From the NCBI RefSeq assembly GCF_014648515.1, contig NZ_BMRG01000029.1, forward strand, positions 3,141 to 45,669: DNA of 42,529 bases, read 5' to 3'. Shown here one piece after another: positions 1 to 6,742 of the stretch. Origin of the DNA: Saccharothrix coeruleofusca (GTDB lineage Bacteria; Actinomycetota; Actinomycetes; Mycobacteriales; Pseudonocardiaceae). The position numbers and the translations under genes are program-made. The stretch's first letter is position 1. Each line of letters begins with the position of its first letter. A model generated the notes under the pieces. It saw nothing but the letters and a program-made list of their open reading frames with translations. It was not told the origin of the DNA and did not search any database.

Positions 1-1
1 T

Positions 2-205
2 GCGCTGTACTTCCCGTTCACCATCCTCACGCCCTCGGGAGACCGGCTGACGACAGTATATCTAGAGATCTTGACCGACGGCCCGCTGGTTGACGAAAAC
101 AATCAAGTCGAGCATTACGCGCGGGTGTTCAGCGAGCTGATCGATGCCTCCGCAACCCCTGCCGACACCCTGGCCCTTCTGGATAGCCTCTTGTCGCAAC
201 CATGA
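2..205 (+). CDS. C-terminal end of a Scr1-type XRE regulator (DUF5753 domain), cut by the window edge
   Basis: Only the last 67 codons are present; the reading frame is open from base 2 and stops at 203-205. The visible part reads like the end of a DUF5753 ligand-binding domain: a hydrophobic beta segment, then a VYLE-like motif (VYLEILTDGPLV), a charged stretch, then a helix in which the family usually has a Y..F..L pattern (HYARVFSELIDASA) and a closing leucine-rich helix. Members of this family carry an N-terminal XRE helix-turn-helix, which would lie outside the window. It is followed at once by a DUF397 gene, the usual partner in actinomycetes (the Scr1/Scr2 arrangement of Streptomyces coelicolor), which supports the call. 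The sampled GC is about 52 percent, well below the rest of the window. The DNA-binding half is inferred, not seen. Confidence 0.8.
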   Translation, partial: ALYFPFTILTPSGDRLTTVYLEILTDGPLVDENNQVEHYARVFSELIDASATPADTLALLDSLLSQP

Positions 206-225
206 ATCCAGCAGAGGAGGGGCTG

Positions 226-432
226 ATGATCCCGCAGCGGAAGGAGGAGGCGTTGCGCTGGCGCAAGAGCACCCGCAGCGGAAACTCCGCCGGGGAATGC
301 CTTGAGCTTGCCCTCGTCGTCGGCGGCGGTTTGGCAGTAAGGGACAGTAAGAGTCCAGGCACGGGGGTAGTAGTCGTTGGCGAGCGCGCTCGCCTCATGT
401 TTCTTGAAACAGTAAAGGGGAACCGATTCTGA
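226..432 (+). CDS. DUF397 small protein, partner of the Scr1-type regulator
   Basis: A 68-residue protein with the DUF397 signature: RWRKSTRSGNSAGECLELA near the start, followed by VRDSKSP and a short beta-rich tail ending FLETVKGNRF. DUF397 proteins are usually about 60-75 residues and sit directly after XRE/DUF5753 genes, as here. They have been described as a partner of the regulator in a toxin-antitoxin-like pair, but the molecular role is not settled. Two starts are possible. ATG at 202 overlaps the upstream stop (ATGA) but has no ribosome site. ATG at 226 follows GAGGAGG (214-220) by five bases and gives the usual length, so I chose it. Translation may still be coupled to the upstream gene. 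Confidence 0.85.
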   Translation: MIPQRKEEALRWRKSTRSGNSAGECLELALVVGGGLAVRDSKSPGTGVVVVGERARLMFLETVKGNRF

Positions 433-445
433 TCGTTTGGTGTAA

Positions 446-470
446 CGGCCCCCGGTGCTGTCGGGGGCCG
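446..470. terminator. Hairpin terminator between convergent DUF397 and hsdS
   Basis: A perfect 9-base-pair GC-rich stem (446-454 with 462-470) with a 7-base loop lies 13 bases after the DUF397 stop and 5 bases before the end of hsdS, which reads the other way. It is followed on the plus strand by CCTTATTA. Position between convergent genes suggests it serves both. No long T-run, as usual in actinomycetes. Confidence 0.7.
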
Positions 471-475
471 CCTTA

Positions 476-1705
476 TTAGTGCACTGTTGGTGTCGTGATT
501 GCGTCGAGTTGCCCTGTGACGGCGGCCATAATCAGCGCTTGGCGTCGCTCAATAAGGAGGTCAATCTGCTTATTGAGAGCGGTGGTCAGTCGGGAGATTT
601 CAGAAAGTTCCTTTTCGGCAGCCTGGACCCGCTGTTCTTGCTCGTTGCGAGGAGGGAGTGGAACGTTAAAGGCCAAAATTTTCGAGATGCTGGTTGATGC
701 TAGTTTGGTGGTCTTGGTACCCGTCATCTCAAAATAGGTACGAGCTAGTGTGGTCCTTGTCAGCAGTGCAAGGTAGCCTCCGGAGATATGAGGCCCCGGA
801 CGAACCGCGAAAATGTGATTTTGGTGTAGGCAGCCAGCGATCTCGTCAGACCACAAGGTTCCCCTGCCGAGCTTGTCGATGTCTCCGCCCTCTGTCATGA
901 GGACGTCGCCATTACGTAGTTCTGTTCGTTTGGCTAGTGTGCGATCGACAAGAGTGTACTTGACGTCGGTCAGGTCAAGACCATCTGCTTTAACATTGGC
1001 TACTCTGAGGTATGGGCGAAGTTCGTGTCCCTCTGTATTGCGGCCGCTATCGATAACGATCCCGGTTTGGATTCTGCACAGTCGCGAAAGGGGTATCTTT
1101 CGGTCCGACTCTGAAATCAAAATGCGGTCGATTGCTGCCCGCTCGCGCTCGGCGAGCAAGTCGAGTTGAATGCGACGTAGGCGCACAACCTGGTCGATTG
1201 CCGAAGTTTCCGTATCGAGGAAGTCGACAATTTTCCGCTGTTTGCTCACTTCCATTTTTGGTATGCGCAGTTCCCCAAGGAGGTTGCCGGTAATGTTTTG
1301 CAATCCCGTCGTGGTGGTACCTAGGTAGCGTATCTGGTCTTTAATGTATACGCTGTTAAGTAGGTACCAATAGTAGCGCGAATACTGAACGGAGGGGAAG
1401 CGAAGTCTTTGCAGGAAGTTTGAAAAGCCCATACCTTGGGACTTTTCATCAACGTATCCGACTTTTCCTAGGTGTGTATCGCTTCCGCTGGACTTGACGA
1501 CCAGGAGGTCGCCTTTGCGTAGTTCCGTCTGTTTCTTTTCGCTGGCGGTCAGCGAGCGAAGCTCGGCATACCTGGCGTTTAGATTTCCATCGGAGTCTAT
1601 CTCCGTTGATCTGATTACAGGTGTGTCCTCTCCGGTTGCTTCGTTGCCCCATGCGCCACTGGTTGATGATAGAAGAACATGCTTCAGCCTTAGTGGATGA
1701 CTCAC
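476..1705 (-). CDS. hsdS: Type I restriction-modification specificity subunit HsdS
   Basis: A 409-residue HsdS, normal length for the family. Two target-recognition domains can be placed at about residues 1-150 and 205-355. Each is followed by a helical spacer beginning with the usual phrase after the last beta strand (IPKMEVSKQRKIVDFLDTET at about 150; PLPPRNEQEQRVQAAEKEL at about 350). It ends in QIDLLIERRQALIMAAVTGQLD, typical of the distal conserved region. HsdS selects the DNA sequence that the HsdM methylase modifies. The GTG start overlaps the hsdM stop by four bases (GTGA, 1702-1705), so the two are translated in a coupled way. The gene is unusually AT-rich for this window (a sampled line is 53 percent GC against 77 percent in a line of hsdM), which fits the known exchange of specificity genes. 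No hsdR follows it. Confidence 0.93.
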   Translation of the reverse strand: MSHPLRLKHVLLSSTSGAWGNEATGEDTPVIRSTEIDSDGNLNARYAELRSLTASEKKQTELRKGDLLVVKSSGSDTHLGKVGYVDEKSQGMGFSNFLQRLRFPSVQYSRYYWYLLNSVYIKDQIRYLGTTTTGLQNITGNLLGELRIPKMEVSKQRKIVDFLDTETSAIDQVVRLRRIQLDLLAERERAAIDRILISESDRKIPLSRLCRIQTGIVIDSGRNTEGHELRPYLRVANVKADGLDLTDVKYTLVDRTLAKRTELRNGDVLMTEGGDIDKLGRGTLWSDEIAGCLHQNHIFAVRPGPHISGGYLALLTRTTLARTYFEMTGTKTTKLASTSISKILAFNVPLPPRNEQEQRVQAAEKELSEISRLTTALNKQIDLLIERRQALIMAAVTGQLDAITTPTVH

Positions 1706-3678
1706 TGTGTCACCTCGCGCAGCAACCGCTGGATCTGAGATTCAAGGTCCTTCAACTCCGCGTCGATCTCTTCCAGGGGCCTTGGCGGTGTGTATTTGTA
1801 GAAGTGTCGTGTGAACGGGATCTCGTACCCCACCTTGGTCTTCGAGTGGTCCACCCAGGCATCCGGCACATGGGGCAAGACCTCGCGGGCCATGTACTCG
1901 TCAATGTCCTCGTCTAGAGGCACGTTCTCGTTGTCGCGCAGGTCCGGGTCTGGCAGCGGGTTGCCCTTGGCGTCGGTCTGCAACTCGCCCTCGGGGTCGC
2001 TGACCGACACTGCCGCCCAAATCGCCTTGTCCACGGGCGCGGGCAGCTTGCCGAGCGGGACGAGCGTCTCCCGCAGGAGCTTCGCGAAGTCGACCTTGCG
2101 GAGCGCCGCCGGCTTGCCGACCAGGCCGCGCAGCGCGTCGAGCAGCTTTTCCCGGCCCTCGTACTTGGCCAGCGGCTTCGCGATCTCCAGTTCCGCCAAC
2201 GCTTCCTCGGTCACCTCGAACCGCAGCCGCAACGGCCGCTCGACGGTGATCCGCCGGTAGCCGAAGTCCCTTGGCGCGAAGACCTTCACCTTCTCGTGCA
2301 TCGGGTGTTCGGGGTCCTGCGCGACCGTCAGCGCCTCCGCGTAGAGGTCGCTCAGCTTGGCGATGTCCTCATCCGGGATGAGCTTGCGCTTGTCGCCCAA
2401 CGACTTGCGCATCTTCGCCCAGTTCTCCCGCGCGTCGAGCAGGATCACCTTGCCCCGGTGCGCCTCGTCTTTCCGGTTGGTCAGAATCCAGAAGTACGTG
2501 GAGATGCCGGTGTTGTAGAAGAGCTGGTCGGGCAGCGCGACGATGGCTTCCAGCCAGTCGTTCTCCAGAATCCACTGCCGGATCTTCGACTCGCCCGATT
2601 CGGCGGCCCCGGTGAACAGCGGCGAGCCGTTGAAGACGATCGCGATGCGCGAGCCGCCCTGCTCCGGCTTCTTCATGTGGTGGATCATGTGCTGCAGGAA
2701 CAGCAACGAGCCGTCGTTGATGCGCGGCAGGCCCGCGCCGAAGCGGCCCGCGAAGCCGATCTTGGCCTCGTTCTCGACGTCGCTCTTGACCTTCTTCCAC
2801 TCCACGCCGAAGGGCGGGTTGGCCAAGAGGTAGTCGAACGCCTTGCCGTAGTGCTTGTCCTGGCTGAACGAGTTGCCGAGCTTGATGTTGGCCGCGTTCT
2901 CGCCCTTGATCATCATGTCGGACTTGCAGATCGCGTAGGACTCGGCGTTGAGCTCCTGGCCGTGCGGCACGACCTTGGCGTGGGGGTTGTGCTGGAGGAT
3001 GAACTCCTCGGCGGCGGTCAGCATCCCGCCCGTCCCGCACGCCGGGTCGAGCACGGTCTTCACCACGCCGGGCGTGGTCAACTCCTGCTCGTCGGGCGCG
3101 AGGAGGAGGTTCACCATCAGCTTGATGACCTCGCGCGGGGTGAAGTGCTCACCGGCGGTCTCGTTCGAGATTTCCGAGAAGCGCCGGATCAGCTCCTCGA
3201 ACACGTAGCCCATCTGGTGGTTGTCCACCGCTTCCGGGCTCAGGTCGATCTCGGCGAACTTCGCCGCCACCTGGTAGGTCAGCCCGGCCCCGTCGAGACG
3301 GCCCAGCTGCGCGGTGAAGTCGTAGGCGTCGAAGATCTCCCGCGCGTTCTCCGAGAACGCGCCGACGTAGGACTTCAGGTTGTTCGCCACGTTGTCCTGG
3401 TCGCGCACCGCGGCCTGGAAGTCCAGCTTCGAGGTGTTGTAGAAGCTCAGCCCGCCCGTGGCGCGGCGCAGCATGTCCAGGTTCTGCACGCCCTGCTCGG
3501 CCAGCTTCGCCTTGCGCTCCAGCACGGCGGCCTTGGTCGGCGCGAGCACGCAGTCCAACCGCCGCAGCACCGTGAACGGCAGGATGACCTTGCCGTACTC
3601 GGACTGCTTGTAGTCGCCGCGCAACAGGTCGGCTACCGACCAGATGAAGCCGGCCAGCTTCGTGTGCGTGCTGCTCAC
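1702..3678 (-). CDS. hsdM: Type I restriction-modification N6-adenine methyltransferase subunit HsdM
   Basis: A 658-residue HsdM. The N-terminal helical domain (about 1-170) begins with the typical ADLLRGDYKQSEYGKVILPFTVLRRLD. The S-adenosylmethionine motif DPACGTGG is at residues 211-218 and the adenine-methylase catalytic motif NPPF at 287-290. The C-terminal extension, ending in a coiled-coil-like stretch (EEIDAELKDLESQIQRLL), is expected to contact HsdS. It would methylate adenines at the site read by HsdS. The GTG start is preceded by GAGGGAG on the minus strand. It lies 61 bases downstream of the HTH methylase gene on the same strand, so co-transcription is plausible. Codon use matches the high-GC host, unlike hsdS. 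With no hsdR in the window the complex would modify but not cut, unless a distant HsdR serves it. Confidence 0.95.
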   Translation of the reverse strand: MSSTHTKLAGFIWSVADLLRGDYKQSEYGKVILPFTVLRRLDCVLAPTKAAVLERKAKLAEQGVQNLDMLRRATGGLSFYNTSKLDFQAAVRDQDNVANNLKSYVGAFSENAREIFDAYDFTAQLGRLDGAGLTYQVAAKFAEIDLSPEAVDNHQMGYVFEELIRRFSEISNETAGEHFTPREVIKLMVNLLLAPDEQELTTPGVVKTVLDPACGTGGMLTAAEEFILQHNPHAKVVPHGQELNAESYAICKSDMMIKGENAANIKLGNSFSQDKHYGKAFDYLLANPPFGVEWKKVKSDVENEAKIGFAGRFGAGLPRINDGSLLFLQHMIHHMKKPEQGGSRIAIVFNGSPLFTGAAESGESKIRQWILENDWLEAIVALPDQLFYNTGISTYFWILTNRKDEAHRGKVILLDARENWAKMRKSLGDKRKLIPDEDIAKLSDLYAEALTVAQDPEHPMHEKVKVFAPRDFGYRRITVERPLRLRFEVTEEALAELEIAKPLAKYEGREKLLDALRGLVGKPAALRKVDFAKLLRETLVPLGKLPAPVDKAIWAAVSVSDPEGELQTDAKGNPLPDPDLRDNENVPLDEDIDEYMAREVLPHVPDAWVDHSKTKVGYEIPFTRHFYKYTPPRPLEEIDAELKDLESQIQRLLREVTQ

Positions 3679-3739
3679 TCAATCTCCCTCGGGGTCCGGC
3701 ACAACGCCCAGCATGTCGTCGCGGAAGTAACAGACGTTT

Positions 3740-5644
3740 CTACTCCGGTGGTGCCACGGCTCCGCGCGCGAGTCCCGTGCTCAGCTCCTTGACCAGGTCC
3801 GCGCCCAGCGCGGCGGCCCGGCGAAGACCCGACTCGAACGCTTCGAGCCGCCGGAACGCGGCGCCGATCCGCTGCTGCCGCTCCAGCGGCAGCACGGGGA
3901 TCTCCATGCGCCGCACGTCGACCCGGTGCACCCCGGAGAGGGTCGTGCCGCCCAGGCGGGAGGGGTCGGCGGCGCGCAACTGCCCGGCCAGGAAGTGCGT
4001 GTCGAGCCTGCCGCTGTCCACGCGGATCAGGTGCAGGTTCGGGCCGAGGATCAGGTCGTCGGTGTCGACCACCAGGACGCGGGGGCGTCCGTCGCCCGCG
4101 ATCAGCATGGGAATCACCAGGTCGCCGGGGCGCAGGTGGATCGGGTCGTCGTCCTCGGTGCCCGCGAAGCGCGCGGCGGGAGGCGTGCCGGTCACCACGT
4201 CGCGCCCGGTCAGCACGGGCGGGCCGGAACCGGCCTCGTCGGTGGGCAGCGGCCCGACCTGCTGGCGCAGTGCGAGCGCCCCGGCTCGGGCGAGGTCGTT
4301 GACCGTCGTCGTGGCCCGCGCGTCCGGGGTGATCTGGTGGAAGTCCGGCAGTAAGCCGCTCAGCTCGCCCAGCAGGTCCGCCAGGTCGGCGCGGGTGCGT
4401 TCGAGGGTGTCCGGGTCGAGCGCGGGTTGCGGTTGCGGCAGGTGCCGGGCCGGGGTGAGGTCCACGTCCTCGTCGAGCAGCTCGATCGGCTCGAACGTCT
4501 TCTGCCTGCCGGTGACCTCGGCGACCGCGCCGGTGTCGCGGAACTCCCGCCAGGCGTCGAGCACCTCGCCCGCCAGCGCGGACCAGTTCACCCGGCCCCG
4601 GCGCGACGGCTGGTGGTGGCTGGCGTCGACCAGTAGCACCGGACCGGACGCGCCCGCCCCCGGCCTGCGCAACACCCACAGGTGGATCGGGATGCCGGTG
4701 GACATGAGGATGCCCGCCGGCAGCGCGATGACCGCCCGGACCGCGCCCCGGCGCAGCAGCGCCTGCCGGATCGCCCGGCCGGGCCTGCGGAAGGCCACCC
4801 CGGCGGGCAGCGCCAGCACCACCGGGGCGTCCGGTTTCGCGTGGGCCAGGCAGTGCTGCAACCACGCCAGCTCCGGTTCCCCCTTGACCGGGAAGCCGTA
4901 CTCCCAGCGCGGGTCCAGCGCCAGCTCCTCGTGACCCCAGTCCCGGTAGCCGAAGGGCGGATCGCAGATCACGGCGTCGGCGCGCAGGTCGGGGAAGGCG
5001 TCGGCGCGCAGCGCGTCGCCCGCGACGACCTCCGAGGGGAGCCGCGCGCCCAGCCGGGCCAAGGCCAGCCGGGTCAGCACGGGGTTGATCTCCTGGCCGA
5101 CCAGCCGGTCGGCGCCCGCCTCCGCCGCCGCCCGCAGGACGTTGCCCGGACCGCAGGCCGGGTCGAACACGGTGCCCGCGACCGGGGCGGCCAGCTCCAC
5201 CATCAGCCGGGCCAGCTTGGCCGGGGTGACCAGGTGCTGGCGCTGCTGCCGCTCGAACACCCGGTCGGTCAGCGACTCGACCAGCTCCTCGCGCGGCGCG
5301 TCGGCCAGGCCGCCGAGCAGGTCGCGGACCTGCTCGGGCGGCTCGGCGGCGCGCGGGTCGCGCAGGTGCGTCGCCAGGTCGGCGACCAGCTCCAGCGCGT
5401 CGGCCTCGGTGCGGCCCGCGTCCAGCGCCAGCCACAGCGCGTCCGCCGGGTCGCTGCCGGTCAGCTTCCCCTGCCTGCGCAGCCAGTCCTCCACCTCGTC
5501 CAGGCGGAACGCGGGGGAGCCCCCTGGACCGACCACCGGCTCGGGGAAGTCCGGGTGCCGCCTGCGCCAGTTGCTCACCGCCGCCCGGCCGACGTTGGCC
5601 ATCCGGGCGATCTCCGCGGCCGTCACCAGGGCTTCTTCCGACAT
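3740..5644 (-). CDS. Single-chain N6-adenine DNA methyltransferase with N-terminal helix-turn-helix and HsdS-like C-terminus
   Basis: A 634-residue protein in three parts. Residues 8-31 form a helix-turn-helix (TAAEIARMANVGRAAVSNW), followed by a MerR/winged-helix-like FRLDEVEDWLR segment near 46-56. The N6_Mtase core has a SAM-binding motif DPACGPG at 161-167 and the catalytic DPPF at 228-231. The last third (about 470-634) resembles an HsdS recognition domain, with LRPGDLVIPMLI, GPNLHLIRVD and EIPVLPLERQQRIGAAFRRLE, the usual exit into a helical spacer. It may therefore recognise and methylate DNA alone. An in-frame ATG at 5686 exists, but ATG at 5644 follows a perfect GGAGGT (5649-5654), so I chose 5644. 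It is divergent from a sigma factor gene. No nuclease motif is visible. A regulatory role is possible because of the HTH, but that is inference. Confidence 0.88.
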   Translation of the reverse strand: MSEEALVTAAEIARMANVGRAAVSNWRRRHPDFPEPVVGPGGSPAFRLDEVEDWLRRQGKLTGSDPADALWLALDAGRTEADALELVADLATHLRDPRAAEPPEQVRDLLGGLADAPREELVESLTDRVFERQQRQHLVTPAKLARLMVELAAPVAGTVFDPACGPGNVLRAAAEAGADRLVGQEINPVLTRLALARLGARLPSEVVAGDALRADAFPDLRADAVICDPPFGYRDWGHEELALDPRWEYGFPVKGEPELAWLQHCLAHAKPDAPVVLALPAGVAFRRPGRAIRQALLRRGAVRAVIALPAGILMSTGIPIHLWVLRRPGAGASGPVLLVDASHHQPSRRGRVNWSALAGEVLDAWREFRDTGAVAEVTGRQKTFEPIELLDEDVDLTPARHLPQPQPALDPDTLERTRADLADLLGELSGLLPDFHQITPDARATTTVNDLARAGALALRQQVGPLPTDEAGSGPPVLTGRDVVTGTPPAARFAGTEDDDPIHLRPGDLVIPMLIAGDGRPRVLVVDTDDLILGPNLHLIRVDSGRLDTHFLAGQLRAADPSRLGGTTLSGVHRVDVRRMEIPVLPLERQQRIGAAFRRLEAFESGLRRAAALGADLVKELSTGLARGAVAPPE

Positions 5645-5691
5645 GCTCACCTCCGCAGAAATGGGTGTTAGCTTAGCAACCAGCACAATAC

Positions 5692-5738
5692 GTGTTGACT
5701 GTGAACTCGTAAAGATGCTTCCATGTTCACGTCAACAC
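5692..5738. promoter_or_regulatory. Large imperfect inverted repeat in the methylase/sigma divergent promoter
   Basis: GTGTTGACTGTGAAC (5692-5706) is repeated inverted as GTTCACGTCAACAC (5725-5738) with one extra base in the left arm; 18 AT-richer bases lie between. Each arm contains a TTGAC sequence that could serve as a -35 element, one in each direction, but I see no convincing -10 at the right distance. It lies 48 bases from the methylase start and 37 bases from the sigma start. It could be the operator of a dimeric regulator, possibly the HTH of the methylase itself (inference). Confidence 0.6.
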
Positions 5739-5774
5739 CCGAACCGGCTGTCTCGTGTGACTGGAGGCTTGCTC

Positions 5775-6353
5775 ATGACTGCCCACGTCGAGCCCGACGC
5801 CCACCTCGACGTCCTGGCCCGCTCGGCTGTGGAGGGGGACCGGAAGGCGACCGACGAACTGCTGGTCCGCCTGAAGCCGCTGGTGGTCCGCTACTGCCGC
5901 GGCCGCATCGGCGGCGGCACCTTCGCCTCCGCCGACGACGTGGCGCAGGACGCCCTCATCGGGGTGTTCAAGGCCCTGCCGGACTACCGGGACGAGGGGC
6001 GCGGGTTCCTGGCGTTCGTCTTCGGCATCGCCAGGCGCAAGATCGCCGACTACTACCGCAAGGCGGGCCGCGAGCGCGCCACGCCCGTGGCCGAGCTGCC
6101 CGACCGCGCGGACGACCGAGGCGGCCCTGAGCAGGCCGCTTTACACAACGAGGGACAGCGCAACGTGCACGAACTGCTCGGCGTGCTCAGCGACACGCAG
6201 CGCGAGGTCCTGATGCACCGCCTGGTGATCGGCCTGTCCTCCGACGAGACGGCCGAGGCCCTGTCGATGACGCCCGGCGCGGTGCGCGTCGCCCAGCACC
6301 GAGCCCTGCGCAAGCTGCGCGACCGGCTCACCGGCGGGCGCGAAGCCGCCTGA
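5775..6353 (+). CDS. ECF-type sigma factor related to SigD/ShbA
   Basis: A 192-residue sigma-70 family protein. Region 2 lies at about residues 27-95 (LVRLKPLVVRYCRGRIGG..FASADDVAQDALIGVFKALPDYRDEGRGFLAFVFGIARRKIADYYRKAGRER). Region 4 is at about 130-185, with the helix-turn-helix in GLSSDETAEALSMTPGAVRVAQHRALRKLR. The wording of both regions closely follows mycobacterial SigD and Streptomyces ShbA, which directs transcription of the main sigma factor gene in streptomycetes. The sequence diverges enough that a paralogue is more likely than the orthologue. The start is well defined by GGAGG at 5763-5767, seven bases before ATG. No anti-sigma gene is adjacent; the neighbour is a DNA methylase sharing the promoter region. 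Confidence 0.88.
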   Translation: MTAHVEPDAHLDVLARSAVEGDRKATDELLVRLKPLVVRYCRGRIGGGTFASADDVAQDALIGVFKALPDYRDEGRGFLAFVFGIARRKIADYYRKAGRERATPVAELPDRADDRGGPEQAALHNEGQRNVHELLGVLSDTQREVLMHRLVIGLSSDETAEALSMTPGAVRVAQHRALRKLRDRLTGGREAA

Positions 6354-6420
6354 CCGCCCCCGCCCCGCCCGTCGGGGCGACGGATGGCCACCTCGGCGGC
6401 TCCGCGTGCCCTGGTGCGTG

Positions 6421-6508
6421 GGCAAGTACTACCCGAGGGGTGTCCGGGGGCCGGTAGCTACTACCGGGTGGGCGTGAAAGCTCGGTTCGGGGTGTCCGGG
6501 CGCGCGAC
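6421..6508 (+). repeat. Interspersed intergenic repeat, copy A
   Basis: Starts with GGCAAGTACTACCCGA, identical over 16 bases to 17377-17392. After 12 unrelated bases the next 60 bases (6449-6508) align without gaps to 17405-17464 with about two thirds identity. Both copies lie at the 3' ends of convergent gene pairs. The two are diverged, so the element is old or only the ends are under constraint. Confidence 0.65.
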
Positions 6509-6574
6509 GCGCAGGGGTGACATGCCCGACACGCCCATGGGTGGGTGACGCCGCAGGGCGGGCGTGGACGTCCT

Positions 6575-6625
6575 GAGCGTTGAATTCGGGGGTTCTGAGC
6601 GTTCGACTCGCGGGGTTCCTGAACG
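6575..6625 (+). repeat. Short tandem repeat of about 23 bases, related to repeat copy B
   Basis: Two near-copies of a GAGCGTT-[CG]A-TTCG-GGGGTTC-like unit stand head to tail (6575-6596 and 6597-6620), followed by the beginning of a third (GAACG). The same pair of units ends copy B (17432-17454 and 17455-17477), for example GCGTTCGACTCGCGG is common to 6599-6613 and 17456-17470. This may be part of the same mobile or structural element, separated here by about 65 bases from copy A. Confidence 0.6.
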
Positions 6626-6658
6626 CGGTGCGCGCGGGCCGGTTCGACGGCTGACCCG

Positions 6659-6693
6659 GCGGAGGTCGCGTCCACTGTGGACGCGACCTCCGC
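6659..6693. terminator. 17-base-pair perfect palindrome, bidirectional terminator
   Basis: GCGGAGGTCGCGTCCAC (6659-6675) is perfectly inverted at 6677-6693 around a single T. It lies between the convergent sigma factor and peptidase genes, 49 bases from the end of the peptidase gene. A strong hairpin without a T-run is common for actinomycete terminators. A protein-binding site is possible but less likely at this position. Confidence 0.7.
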
Positions 6694-6742
6694 GACAGGG
6701 CGGGCTCATCGTCGACGGCCCGCCCCGCTCAGGCGTCCGGTG

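Larger units (their letters stand above)
6354..6742. other. Gene-free stretch between convergent sigma factor and peptidase genes
   Basis: No open frame here has a ribosome site or protein-like composition. The stretch holds a copy of an interspersed repeat (6421-6508), a short tandem repeat (6575-6625) and a long palindrome that looks like a terminator (6659-6693), listed separately. Just after the sigma stop there is also a short GCCCCGCCC-GTC-GGGGCG hairpin that could end the sigma transcript. Confidence 0.6.

Noticed and set aside
2296-3792. A 498-codon plus-strand frame opposite hsdM
   Set aside because: Composition (Arg, Val, Gln, His rich) is that of a GC-driven antisense shadow; hsdM on the other strand has all family motifs.
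3675-5435. A 586-codon frame overlapping the HTH methylase on the same strand
   Set aside because: It is the methylase gene in another frame, with only Arg/Gly/Pro/Ala repeats and no motif.
1-6353. The modification locus as part of a prophage or integrative element
   Set aside because: No integrase, transposase, phage gene or attachment-site repeat is visible; low GC of hsdS is explained by exchange of the specificity gene alone.
6575-6625. Short tandem repeats as a CRISPR array
   Set aside because: Units are adjacent with no spacers, number only two to three, and no cas genes are present.
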